Shown piece after piece: positions 41,749 through 50,639 of a stretch of DNA of 64,000 nt (positions are counted from its first letter, which is position 1; each line of letters begins with the position of its first letter). The notes under the pieces are model-generated. The model was not told the DNA's origin. It did no database searches and saw only the letters and a program-made list of their open reading frames with translations. The DNA comes from Roseiarcus sp963794655 (lineage in GTDB: Bacteria > Pseudomonadota > Alphaproteobacteria > Rhizobiales > Beijerinckiaceae), in assembly GCA_963794655.1 (NCBI GenBank), contig CAWCEV010000006.1:1240001-1304000 (forward strand), read 5' to 3'. The position numbers were made by a program, and so were the translations under genes.

Positions 41749-43527
41749 TCATCCCTCCGGGACGCCCGCCTTGCGCAGCCCCTCTGCAATGCGTTCGCGC
41801 TGACGAAGAAAGACTGGATTGTCGCCTTCGGCGGCTTTCCGGAAGCTGGCGAGCGAATAGTTCGGGGCCAGCATGAGGGCGGACTTCGTCTCAGCGTGCG
41901 CCTCGTCCAGCCGCCCGACCAGGGCGAGGGCCGCGGCGCCGTACAACTGGCTCAAGGGGTAATTCCGATTCATATCGATCGAGCGACGGAACAGCGCCAC
42001 CGCTTCTTCATCCGCGCCGAGATGAAGTTTGGCGACGCCCAGAAGGTGCCACCACATGAAGCCGAAAGACTCCGCGGGCGCCAGTCGAAAGGCCTCGTTG
42101 ATGTGCGCCTCCGCCTCCTCGGCGCGGCCCAGGACGATCTTCGCGAGCCCGATCCACGCGTGCGCGGCGCCGAGGTTGCGATTGAGCGCTGCCGCCTGCT
42201 CAAGTTCGCCGATCCCACGCTGCGCCCGGTTGGTATAAATCAGCACGAAGCCCAGCCACAGATGGGCCCAGAAGTTGCGCGGCGCGATCGAGATCCCCTT
42301 GATAAGAAGCGTTTCGGCTTCCGCGAGCGCGCTCGTGCGGTCGTCCGCGCCGTAGATCGCTCCGACGATGACGCCGGCACGCGCCGCGCCCACAAGCGCA
42401 TCGACGTTCTTGGGGTCAAGAGCGACGGCGCGTTCGAAGAAGTCGCGGGCGCGTCTGATATTGTCGACCCCTCCTTGGCCGAAGACCTGCAGGCCGAGAA
42501 AATAGAGATCGATCGAATCGGGATTCTCTTCCTGCTCGGCGCGCCGGGCCTCGGCGGCCATCAGCTCGGGGCGCAATTGGTTGGCGAGGCGCGAGACGAT
42601 CTCATCCTGGGTATCGAACGGGTCCGCCATCGCCTTGTCGAAACGATCCGCCCAAAGGTGAGCGCCGGTCGTCGCGTCGATGAGCTGGGCGTTGACGCGC
42701 AGGCGGCTTCCGCCGCGCTGGATGCTGCCCTCGAGGATGTAACGAACCTTGAGCTCGCGGCCAAGCTGTTTGGCGTCGACGGGTTTGCCTTTGTACGCGA
42801 AGGCAGTGTTGCGGGCGACCACGAAGGCATTGGTGATCTGCGACAAATCGGTCGTCAGGCTTTCCGTGACCCCATCGACGAAATGCTCGTGCTCGCCGCC
42901 GCCGCCAAGGCTCGCGAACGGCAGTACGACCATCGAAAGCCGCTGCGGAGCCGCCGCGACCGGCGCAGCAGCGGGCGCCGGCGCCGGACTGGCGTGCGCG
43001 CCCGCGCCGACCTCGAGCGAATAGACCCTGATCGGCTCCGCGATATTCTTGAGCTCGGTTTGGCCGAGGTCGCTGACTGAAAGGTCCAGCCGTCCTTTGA
43101 CCTGCCGGTAGGCGTCCTCGGACAGGCAGATCGCGCCTGGCTTTGCGATCCCTTCCAGGCGGGCGGCTATGTTGACGCCGTCCCCCATCAGGTCGCCGTC
43201 GCTTTCCTCGACCACGTCTCCCAGATGGATGCCGACGCGAAACTCGATACGACGCTCGGGCGGCAGGCCGGCATTGCGTTCGACGAGGCCCTGCTGCATC
43301 TCGATGGCGCAACGCACGGCGTCAACGACACTGCGGAACTCGACGATGCTTCCGTCGCCGGTGCGCTTGACCACGCGTCCGCGATTAACGGAGATGGTCG
43401 GATCGATGAGGTCGCTCCTGAGAGTGCGCATCCGCGCCAGGATCCGGTCTTCATCGGCGCCCGCGAGGCGTGAAAAGCCGACAATGTCGCTCACCAGAAT
43501 CGCCGCCAGCTTGCGCGCTTCAGTCAT
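41749..43527 (-). CDS. adenylate cyclase with TolB-like and TPR regions (copy 2)
   Basis: The 592-residue protein is a paralogue of the 38545-40311 gene. Its cyclase domain shows SDIVGFSRLAG, KRTGDGSIVEF, GIHLGDVVEES and DGVNIAARLEGI. A Pro/Ala linker leads to VVLPFASLGGGGEHEHFVDG with YILEGSIQRGG, then TPR helices (FERAVALDPKNVDALVG; NEAFRLAPAESFG). All metal and catalytic positions are retained. It reads toward the beta-lactamase-fold gene, and the SDR gene diverges from its 5' end 160 bases away. Sensed ligand unknown. Confidence 0.88.
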   Translation of the reverse strand: MTEARKLAAILVSDIVGFSRLAGADEDRILARMRTLRSDLIDPTISVNRGRVVKRTGDGSIVEFRSVVDAVRCAIEMQQGLVERNAGLPPERRIEFRVGIHLGDVVEESDGDLMGDGVNIAARLEGIAKPGAICLSEDAYRQVKGRLDLSVSDLGQTELKNIAEPIRVYSLEVGAGAHASPAPAPAAAPVAAAPQRLSMVVLPFASLGGGGEHEHFVDGVTESLTTDLSQITNAFVVARNTAFAYKGKPVDAKQLGRELKVRYILEGSIQRGGSRLRVNAQLIDATTGAHLWADRFDKAMADPFDTQDEIVSRLANQLRPELMAAEARRAEQEENPDSIDLYFLGLQVFGQGGVDNIRRARDFFERAVALDPKNVDALVGAARAGVIVGAIYGADDRTSALAEAETLLIKGISIAPRNFWAHLWLGFVLIYTNRAQRGIGELEQAAALNRNLGAAHAWIGLAKIVLGRAEEAEAHINEAFRLAPAESFGFMWWHLLGVAKLHLGADEEAVALFRRSIDMNRNYPLSQLYGAAALALVGRLDEAHAETKSALMLAPNYSLASFRKAAEGDNPVFLRQRERIAEGLRKAGVPEG

Positions 43528-43687
43528 CGGGTAGGACTCTCCGCCGGTTCACCGGCCTATATAGGAGCGGAGCAGCGACTATCCAGCGTTTGCTCTCAGT
43601 GCCGACGCGTCCTCAGCTAGGCGTGAGTTGACGCTTCCGCCTCCGCGGCTCAAGGTCTACCCTTTCGTGCAGCCAGAAGGCCTTCTT

Positions 43688-44467
43688 ATGACCGCGAACC
43701 AACTCGTTATTCCCGACCTCGCTGGAAGGTCCGTTCTGATTACCGGCGGCTCGACGGGCATAGGGGCCGCGGTGGCGCGGGCCTTCGCCGAGCAAGGTGC
43801 GCGCGTCGCCGTCGGTTACCATTCGAGCGCTGACCGGGCGCATGCGCTGGTGAGCGAGATCAAAGCGGCTGGCGGTGAGGCCTTGGCCGTGAAGGGCGAC
43901 GTCGCCGACCCGAAGGCGTGCGCCGAGATCGTCGCCGAAACGACCACCCGGTTCGGCCGTCTCGACGGGCTTATCAACAATGCTGGCCTGATGCTAGGGC
44001 GAGTCAACTCGCTCGAGGCGAGCGATGAGCATATCCAGGCCGTGATCAATCTGAATTCCAGCTCGATCATTTGGGTCACCCGAGCCGCCGCGCCTTGGCT
44101 GGAGCGCCAGGGCGGTTTCGTCATCAATACGACGTCGATTGCCGCACGGAACGGCGGCGCCGGCGGGGCGATGCTCTATGCTGCGGCCAAGGGATTCGTC
44201 TCAACGATCACACGCGGCCATGCCAAGGAACTGATCGGCAAGAAGATTCGCGTCAACGCAGTTTCCCCGGGGGTCATCACGACCCCGTTTCATGACCGTT
44301 ATTCGACGCCAGAAGGTCTGGAGGCGATCCGCCTCACCATTCCCGCCGCCCGACTAGGGACTGCGGAGGACTGCGTCGGCGCCTATCTCTTCTTGGCTTC
44401 GGAGGCCCTGAGCGGTTACATCGTCGGCCAGATCATTGAGGTCAACGGCGGCCAGCTGATGCCGTAA
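43688..44467 (+). CDS. short-chain dehydrogenase/reductase
   Basis: The frame opens at 43628, but ATG 43688 (MTANQLVIPDLAGRS) gives the usual ~259-residue SDR. Visible motifs are GGSTGIGAAVA (cofactor), NNAG in LINNAGLM, catalytic Ser in TTSIAARNG, YAAAK (Tyr and Lys), and VSPGVITTPF. VNGGQLMP at the C-terminus is typical of FabG-like enzymes. It reduces or oxidises a carbonyl/alcohol with NAD(P)H; substrate unknown. It stands alone, divergent from the cyclase gene. Confidence 0.88.
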   Translation: MTANQLVIPDLAGRSVLITGGSTGIGAAVARAFAEQGARVAVGYHSSADRAHALVSEIKAAGGEALAVKGDVADPKACAEIVAETTTRFGRLDGLINNAGLMLGRVNSLEASDEHIQAVINLNSSSIIWVTRAAAPWLERQGGFVINTTSIAARNGGAGGAMLYAAAKGFVSTITRGHAKELIGKKIRVNAVSPGVITTPFHDRYSTPEGLEAIRLTIPAARLGTAEDCVGAYLFLASEALSGYIVGQIIEVNGGQLMP

Positions 44468-45114
44468 GGTTAGGGCGGGCCGAGCCCTCGCGCCCCTTTT
44501 TGTGTCCGCGTGATTTTCATTATCGAGCTCATTATTTCCGGTCAGGTGGCGGCGAGCCGTTACGCTTGACCGCCGAATTGACGCCGTTGGAAGCAACGTC
44601 GCTTAGCGCCCACGAGTATTCCCTCGCCATTCTCACGCCGTGCCGGCAGTCTCAACGTAACTGACATTGTTTAGCCGGTCTGGCGTTGAATAGGCCTAGG
44701 CAGCTTTCGTTTGCGGAAGATTTCGTCTGCCATCGATCTACTTACGTTAGCTTGCCGCTGTGCAGCTGTTACGGGCCGCCTTGGTTTATCGTTATGGTTA
44801 ATCAAAGGATAAGATTGTACTCCTTTCTGGAAGAGTCAAATTAAAGCACGATTACGTTTTAGAAGATGGTGGCCGTGAAAAACGGAAGTTTGCGCCGGTC
44901 GGTCGCGACCCCTGTCAGCGGACGACCACGGGCCGCAAAACGCGGGGCCCGCAGCTGAAAATTATCACAATATCCAATTGTTGATTCGCTGTGATGCATA
45001 TCACAGCGACCATCCGCATATGGCGCCTAAATCCTAAAGTGAGTTCGGATCGTGTCACATTCCAGTGACGAGGAAACAAAGGGAGGACTGCTTCTAAGAA
45101 GAGCAGGGGGGACC
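44468..45114. other. long regulatory/intergenic region before the oxidase-methyltransferase gene
   Basis: No gene is visible in these 647 bases, which are more AT-rich than the surroundings (44650-45050). Besides the CRP-like palindrome at 44988-45007 there is a second dyad GTCAC-N6-GTGAC at 45054-45069, close to the start, and an extra TATCACA half-site at 44963-44969. Confidence 0.5.
44988..45007. promoter_or_regulatory. CRP-like palindrome
   Basis: GCTGTGATGCATATCACAGC is a perfect 20-bp inverted repeat whose core TGTGA-N6-TCACA (44990-45005) equals the classic cAMP-receptor-protein consensus. It lies 108-127 bases upstream of the ATG at 45115. The window encodes three adenylate cyclases. 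A CRP/FNR-family regulator is the natural candidate, though none is encoded here. Confidence 0.7.
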
Positions 45115-47346
45115 ATGGACAGAACTTGTGAGCAAGGCGGCGTTGTCGACGGCGTTGAGGGGGAGGGGTTTCGGGTTACGGTGATTGGGGGCGGTCCTGG
45201 GGGGATGTTCACGGCCTGGCATTTGGCGGCGAAGGCTGGGCCGGCGTGCCAGATCACGATATTCGAGGCGAGCGACCGGCTGGGGGGGAAGATCCTGACC
45301 GGGCAGTTTGCCGGGGTTGGCCCGTATGAAGCGGGCGTGGCCGAGATCTACGACTATTCCCGCCTCGGCCCCGACCCGCTGCACGACCTCATCATCAAGG
45401 ACCTGGGCCTGCAACCCAAATACCTGCACGGCGGCCCGTGCGTGCTCGACGGCAAGATCATTCTCGATCCCGACGGCCTCGCGGAGGCCTTCGGCGAGCG
45501 CACGCGCGACGAAGCGGCGTCGTTTCGCCAGCGCGTCGCCGACCTGCTCAGCCCCGAGGCGTTCTATTTCTCGATCCCGAAGCAGGACAACGCCCATCCG
45601 TGGGCTTCCATTTCGGGCGCGGCCCTGCTCGAGCGGGAGATCAAGGACGACGCTGCGCGCCGGTATATCCGCACCATGGCGCACAGCGACGTCGCCGCCG
45701 CGCCGCACCAGACCAATGGGCTCAATTTTCTCAAAAACGTGCTCATGGATGTCGACGGCTACATGGACGTCTTCTCCGTGGTCGGCGGCAACGAGCAGAT
45801 CATAACCCGCCTCGAAGAGGAGCTCGACGCCGAGATCCGCCTCAACTCGAACGTGACCGCGGTCGAGCCGATGGCCGGGGGCGGCTACCGCCTCGAGATG
45901 CTGGTCAACGGCGTGGTCGAGACGGCGACTGCGGATTATGTCGTCGTCGCGCTGCCGCTCGCCTCGCTCTCGACCATCCATTGGCGGTCGGACGGTTTTG
46001 AAGCGGCGATGGACAAGCACATCGGCTATTTCGACCGTCCCGGACATTACCTTCGGGCGAGCCTCCTGTTCCAGCGCCCGTTCTGGCGCGACGAACTCGA
46101 CGCCGACTGGTTCATGCTCGACGCCTTCGACGGCTGCTGCGCCTATGACGAAAGCGCGCGCAACGGCTACAACGGCTATGGCGTCCTGGCTTTCCTGATC
46201 GCCGGAAACGCGGCGCTTGCGCTGGCGAACGTGTCCGACCAGCGGATCGAACAGATGTGCCTCGACGCGGTGCCGCCGCAACTCGCGCATGGCAAGGAGC
46301 TCCTGCTCGACCGCCGGATCCACCGCTGGATGGCCTCGGTCAACGCGATTCCGGGCGGCTCGCCCGCGCGCTCGCGCGCGATCAACCACTGCCCGGATCC
46401 CGAGCGCCTGCCGGGCTTCCTGATGGTCGGCGACTATATGTTCGACGCCACGCTGAACGGAGTGCTCGACTCCGCCGACGCGGCCACCGACCTCATCCTC
46501 TCCGACGTTGTGAGACGGCGCCGGGTCCAGCCTCGCCGCGAGGCTGCGGGCGGGTCGCCCGCGGTCCCGGTCCATGGCGCGCTCAACCTCGCGCTCGAGC
46601 AGATCGAGGAGTTGATGTCGGTTCCGGCGCTCGCCGGCATCCTCGCCGCCACATGGGGGCTCGGACGGGGCGCCAAACTGCTTCATGTCGGCTCGGGCGC
46701 CGGACATATGGTGGGCGCGCTGAGGGCGCTCGGCTTCGACGCCACGGGGGTCGAGGGCAATCGCGCGGCGTGCCTCGCGACCCCGCCCGAACTCATGAAG
46801 CACAACTTCCATGGCGACATCGCCTGCCTGCCGTTCGAGGACGGCGAATTCGACGCGGTGATCGAAACCGGCCTTTGCCGCGCGGCGCCGGACGACGTCG
46901 ACAAGGCGATCGCCGAGCTTCGCCGGGTGACGAAGCGCGGGGTGATCCTCGGATCGGTCACGACGGATCTTTCGATCGATGTGATCGAACGCTTCAACCT
47001 GCTCGAGGACACGAGCGTGCTCTGCTCGCGCTGGGACTGGTCGGAGAAGTTCTACGCGGCGGGATTCGCGCACGCGCTGTTCAACCCCGAGCGCCTCGGC
47101 GACGCGTGGGAGCGGGCGGAGACCTCGGGCGCAAGCCCGACCCAATGGTACGAAGACGCCGAAAGCCTGCTCTACTGCGTCTACGAACCCGCCCCCCAGC
47201 CAAGCGCCCCCCGCATCGCCGAACCCCAAGAAAAACAAACACCAGCCGAGGAGCTCGAACTCGTCGTCATCGGCTCGCCCCGGCTATGCAGCGCATATCG
47301 GCGGAAACAATTGAGGAGATATCATCATGTTGGACGTAGCATCTAG
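45115..47346 (+). CDS. FAD-dependent amine-oxidase-like/SAM methyltransferase fusion
   Basis: AGGGGGGA before ATG 45115 sets the start (743 residues); an in-frame GTG at 45052 is less likely. Residues ~19-465 form a flavin amine-oxidase/protoporphyrinogen-oxidase-like domain: GGGPGG at 25-30, SDRLGGKI for the second FAD loop, and GDYMFDATLNGVLDSADAAT closing the cofactor site. Residues ~515-690 form a class I methyltransferase: HVGSGAGHM, then GDIACLPFEDGEFDAVIETG, the usual motif I and acidic pocket. The last ~50 residues are Pro/Gln-rich. One chain would oxidise and methylate the same or related substrates. It overlaps the next gene by 20 bases. No named family with both domains came to mind. 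Confidence 0.75.
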   Translation: MDRTCEQGGVVDGVEGEGFRVTVIGGGPGGMFTAWHLAAKAGPACQITIFEASDRLGGKILTGQFAGVGPYEAGVAEIYDYSRLGPDPLHDLIIKDLGLQPKYLHGGPCVLDGKIILDPDGLAEAFGERTRDEAASFRQRVADLLSPEAFYFSIPKQDNAHPWASISGAALLEREIKDDAARRYIRTMAHSDVAAAPHQTNGLNFLKNVLMDVDGYMDVFSVVGGNEQIITRLEEELDAEIRLNSNVTAVEPMAGGGYRLEMLVNGVVETATADYVVVALPLASLSTIHWRSDGFEAAMDKHIGYFDRPGHYLRASLLFQRPFWRDELDADWFMLDAFDGCCAYDESARNGYNGYGVLAFLIAGNAALALANVSDQRIEQMCLDAVPPQLAHGKELLLDRRIHRWMASVNAIPGGSPARSRAINHCPDPERLPGFLMVGDYMFDATLNGVLDSADAATDLILSDVVRRRRVQPRREAAGGSPAVPVHGALNLALEQIEELMSVPALAGILAATWGLGRGAKLLHVGSGAGHMVGALRALGFDATGVEGNRAACLATPPELMKHNFHGDIACLPFEDGEFDAVIETGLCRAAPDDVDKAIAELRRVTKRGVILGSVTTDLSIDVIERFNLLEDTSVLCSRWDWSEKFYAAGFAHALFNPERLGDAWERAETSGASPTQWYEDAESLLYCVYEPAPQPSAPRIAEPQEKQTPAEELELVVIGSPRLCSAYRRKQLRRYHHVGRSI

Positions 47347-48187
47347 GAACGTCGATCCGGCGGTTCAGGCGCAGGCGTGGCGGGTCGAGTTCGTCGAGGA
47401 GCCGGCGGCTCCGGCCGAGGGCGTCGAGACGATCGAGATCGAGGAGCCGCGAAAGGTGACAGCGGCGCTGGCGCCGGTGGACGCCTCGGTTGCGCTGTCT
47501 GAAACCGAGCCGGAAACGGACGGCGGCCTGACGGTCATTTGGCTGTCTTCGGGGGGGAAGACGCCGGCGGCGATCGAGCGCGAGGCCGACGAATGGCTGC
47601 GCGCCGGCGGCGCGCGCAGGCGAGAGGCGAATGTGCGGGCGGACGTCCGCACCGTCCGGGTCCTGTGGGGCGAGAACCGGGCCCTGATCTACGCGAGCCC
47701 CGGCGACATTCGCCTGGCTCTCGACGCGACCATCCGGTTTGCTCTCGTGCAGCGCGAGGCGCTGGCGCTGGAAGCGACGATGAAGTCGGCCTGGGCCTCG
47801 ATCGACGCCGATTCGGCTTTGACCCATTCGGTGTCGCGGCGCCACCAGAAGCAGCAGCGGCACGTCAACGAGATGACCGAGCTCTCGACCCGGATGAGGG
47901 CGGACTGGCTGCGCATCGCCAACGCGCTCGAGCAATTGGATCCCGCGCTCGCCGAAGCCTCGAAGCGTGTGTTCGCGGAGCTCGTCAATGGCGCGGCGCT
48001 TTATGACCGGATGGAGATGCTGGAGGACCCGATCGAATTCGCGATGGACCAGTATGAGCTCGCCAATACGCGGCTGATCGAAGCCCATCTCGCCTATAAG
48101 GAGCGGATCAACGCCCTCGTCGGGCATGTGTTCGAGGTCGCGATCATCGCGCTGCTCGGCTACCAGATCGTGCATTTCCTGAAGTGA
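47327..48187 (+). CDS. membrane-anchored hypothetical partner protein
   Basis: GAGGAGAT precedes ATG 47327, and the start lies inside the fusion gene's last codons, implying coupled expression. The 286-residue protein has an acidic N-terminus, a mixed domain with VIWLSSGGKTPAAIEREADEW (residues ~65-90) and a long helical region (SVSRRHQKQQRHVNEMTELS to NALEQLDPALAEASK). It ends in a single hydrophobic helix (HVFEVAIIALLGYQIVHFL). The layout, helices followed by a C-terminal anchor, is loosely reminiscent of RMD1/DUF155-type proteins, but that family is not assigned. It may tether the fusion enzyme to the membrane (inference). Confidence 0.65.
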   Translation: MLDVASRNVDPAVQAQAWRVEFVEEPAAPAEGVETIEIEEPRKVTAALAPVDASVALSETEPETDGGLTVIWLSSGGKTPAAIEREADEWLRAGGARRREANVRADVRTVRVLWGENRALIYASPGDIRLALDATIRFALVQREALALEATMKSAWASIDADSALTHSVSRRHQKQQRHVNEMTELSTRMRADWLRIANALEQLDPALAEASKRVFAELVNGAALYDRMEMLEDPIEFAMDQYELANTRLIEAHLAYKERINALVGHVFEVAIIALLGYQIVHFLK

Positions 48188-48247
48188 GCGGGAAGCGCTC
48201 GTCCTTCCGTGGACGAGACGCGTTCCCTAACAGGGAGGTCACGTTAG

Positions 48248-48646
48248 ATGCGCGGGGCAATGCTGGGGCTGGCGGGCTTAATGTCGCTCTCGGGCGCGAG
48301 CTTCGCCGCCGTGCTTGCGACCGAGGATCAGATTCGCCAGGCGATCGCCGGGAACACCATCTCCGGAACCGAGGACGGAAAACCCTATACCGAGTACTTC
48401 CTTCCGGACGGAAGCCTCCGCGGGGTGGGCCCCGAGGGGCCCTATTCGGGCGAGTGGCGCATCAACGGGCGGGAGCTTTGCGAGCGGAGCTTCGCGCAAC
48501 GCGACGACGAGGCGGCGCCCAACGAGGGCTCGCCCAGCGACTGGGAATGCATGGGCGTCGAGATCACCGGCTCCGGTTTCGCGTGGGTCGTCGACGGCGA
48601 GCGCTACGAAGCCCGCCGCCTCCCAGGTAATCCAAACAAGTTGTAG
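48248..48646 (+). CDS. small secreted protein, 132 residues
   Basis: AGGGAGGT precedes ATG 48248. A signal peptide (MRGAMLGLAGLMSLSGASFA) precedes a beta-rich mature part: ISGTEDGKPYTEYFLPDGSLRG, GEWRINGRELCERSF and WECMGVEITGSGFAWVVDG. Two Cys may pair. The pattern resembles small periplasmic proteins of unknown function common in Hyphomicrobiales. It follows the membrane partner gene by 60 bases and could be its operon mate. Confidence 0.65.
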   Translation: MRGAMLGLAGLMSLSGASFAAVLATEDQIRQAIAGNTISGTEDGKPYTEYFLPDGSLRGVGPEGPYSGEWRINGRELCERSFAQRDDEAAPNEGSPSDWECMGVEITGSGFAWVVDGERYEARRLPGNPNKL

Positions 48647-48753
48647 CGGCGGGGAGTTTTAGTCGGTCCGAGGCGGGGGCTGAAAGTGCAAGCGAGAGCC
48701 TGCGCCGTTGGCTTGATCCTCTCGCTTGGCGGGCGCTCGCGTGGAATGAGCAA

Positions 48754-48888
48754 ATGTGGGAATCAGGCGTGCCCGCGGAGCCGGCTTCCAATTCGAAGGC
48801 ATGGGCCGAGCTGAATGAGAATGAACAGGCCGCGGCCTTCCTGCTCGGCTACAAGCCCGATACCTGGGACGCCGACGCTTGCCACTGA
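48754..48888 (+). CDS. short or truncated hypothetical protein
   Basis: An open frame read from upstream codes for RRWLDPLAWRALAWNEQ, then from ATG 48754 MWESGVPAEPASNSKAW, AELNENEQAAAFLLGYKPDT and WDADACH before the stop. The C-terminal half is protein-like, with the wording of a small helical motif ending WDA. The part before the first ATG is also coding-like. It may therefore be the 3' end of a larger gene whose start was lost. Assignment is weak. Confidence 0.4.
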   Translation: MWESGVPAEPASNSKAWAELNENEQAAAFLLGYKPDTWDADACH

Positions 48889-48899
48889 GTTTCGCGTGG

Positions 48900-49175
48900 T
48901 TATTGCCGGTATTGCTGGATGCGGGTGGTGCGAAGTCCGGCCAGGCCAAACTGGTCGATGGAAACCTGCCAGCTGAGAAATTCATCGACAGTCAGCGTGT
49001 AACGGGAGCACGCCTCATCCAGAGAAAGCAGCCCGCCTCGCACCGCGGCCACCACCTCAGCCTTGCGGCGAATGACCCATCGGCGGGTCGTCGGCGGCGG
49101 CAGATCGGCAATCGTCAATGGACTGCCGTCGGGACCGATGACGTATTTCACTCTCGGCCGCAGCGTTTCACTCAT
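48900..49175 (-). CDS. sciP: CtrA inhibitor SciP (DUF1153)
   Basis: A 91-residue helix-turn-helix protein of the alphaproteobacterial cell-cycle network. Motifs seen are VIGPDGSPLTIADLPP, TTRRWVIRRKAEVVAAV (basic recognition region) and SLDEACSRYTLTVDEFLSW. SciP binds CtrA and blocks its activation of target promoters, and the protein's length is normal. It is transcribed alone, toward the small upstream genes. Confidence 0.9.
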   Translation of the reverse strand: MSETLRPRVKYVIGPDGSPLTIADLPPPTTRRWVIRRKAEVVAAVRGGLLSLDEACSRYTLTVDEFLSWQVSIDQFGLAGLRTTRIQQYRQ

Positions 49176-49414
49176 CTTGGACTCTCACTCGAACGCGTGT
49201 CACATTTCCGCCGACGATAGGCGAAGCGATTTAAGATTTACCTAAGCGGCCCTGGCGGAAGGATTGGCGATACATACCCATGTGCTGTCGGGTCTGAGCG
49301 CCGATGAACAGCTTTGGCGACGGATCGCCGGCCAAAGTGGCTGCGCGGCCAAGGTTCGGCCCTGTTTCGCGACTAGCAGGATCCCGAATCGACGACGATG
49401 AATTGGAGCGCCGA

Positions 49415-50227
49415 ATGCGAGGGTATTTGAAGGGGTCAATGTTTGCTATCTTTGCGGCGGCGACGATTGGCGTCGCATCGGCCCGCGCGGCCGATTGCGG
49501 AGACAGCGCGGACGGATTCAACGATTGGCTCGCCTCGTTCAAGCAAGTCGCGGTTCGGGACGGCGTTTCGCCGCAAGTGGTCGACGCTGCCCTGAACGGC
49601 GTCGCTTATCAGCCCGCGGTCTCCGCCCACGACCGCAGCCAGGGATTTCAACAGAGTTTCGCCACTTTCTCCGCCCGGCACGCCACGCCCGCCCTGATCA
49701 AGAAGGGCAAGACCATGATGCTCGCTTACGCCGAGCCGCTGCAGAAAATCGAGCAGCGCTACGGCGTCCCCGCGCCCGTTCTTGCAGCGATCTGGGGGCT
49801 TGAAACCGGCTATGGCGGCGACCTCGGCGCTTACCCCACCTTCAGCGCCCTGGCCACGCTCGCATATGACTGCCGCCGATCGCAGATCTACCGCGCTGAA
49901 CTGATTGACGCCCTGATGCTGGTCCAACGAGGCCTGCTGCGGCCCGAACAAATGCGCGGCGCCTGGGCGGGCGAGATTGGCCAGACCCAGTTCATGCCGT
50001 CGGCCTATCTGAAATATGCCGTCAACGTAGAGGGCGGCGGAGGAGGGAACCTGATGACCCCCGCCGACGCCTTGGCCTCGACCGCCAATTTCCTTCGTGG
50101 CCATGGCTGGCAGCCCGGCGCGGGCTGGGATGAAGGTCAGCCCAACTTCGCCGCGCTCCTCGAATGGAACTCTGCCCCGGTCTACGCCAAGACGATCGCT
50201 CTTCTCGCCGATAAACTGGCGCAATGA
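49415..50227 (+). CDS. MltB-type lytic murein transglycosylase
   Basis: Start at ATG 49415 (MRGYLKGSMFAI), with a signal peptide ending in ASARA. The family 103 catalytic Glu is in IWGLETGYGG; further motifs are YPTFSALATLAYDCRRS, GAWAGEIGQTQFMPSAYLKYAV and TPADALASTANFL. It cleaves peptidoglycan glycan strands to 1,6-anhydro ends in the periplasm. The 270-residue chain is short relative to MltB, as is common for alphaproteobacterial homologues with a single domain. It is transcribed alone. Confidence 0.88.
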   Translation: MRGYLKGSMFAIFAAATIGVASARAADCGDSADGFNDWLASFKQVAVRDGVSPQVVDAALNGVAYQPAVSAHDRSQGFQQSFATFSARHATPALIKKGKTMMLAYAEPLQKIEQRYGVPAPVLAAIWGLETGYGGDLGAYPTFSALATLAYDCRRSQIYRAELIDALMLVQRGLLRPEQMRGAWAGEIGQTQFMPSAYLKYAVNVEGGGGGNLMTPADALASTANFLRGHGWQPGAGWDEGQPNFAALLEWNSAPVYAKTIALLADKLAQ

Positions 50228-50639
50228 ACTGGGGCACGAGTGAGGCGGGGCTGCGCTGGGGCATGTGCGAGCTCGGGGACCGCTTCTGACGATAGGCGAT
50301 TGGTCGAACCCGGCGTTGGCGCGTGGGGCGCCATGCTCGGCCGGCCAACCGCGCGTCCCTTAATGTCGCAAAGCGATTTCTATAACGGCGATTGAGCGAT
50401 CGCGGTTGCGGCGTCGACCCACCCTTGCAGCCGCCTGCGCCAGCAGTTTCGAAACATGGACTGGATGCGCGCGTCTGGCGTAGCTCCAGCGTCTTTCCGC
50501 CCCCTTCGTGACGCGCGCTTCGGAAACTGCTTCGTCTTCCGGCGCGGTGTTCGGGAACGTAGCCGGCCAACATTCAGCAAACTCCAGCGTTTTTGCTCAG
50601 AGCGGAGAATAAGCCGCTTCGGCTGCCGACAGTAAGCGC

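Noticed and set aside
45094..47238. 714-residue reading frame antisense to the oxidase-methyltransferase gene
   Set aside because: Composition is Arg/His/Val-rich with no domain; it mirrors codon bias of the opposite strand.
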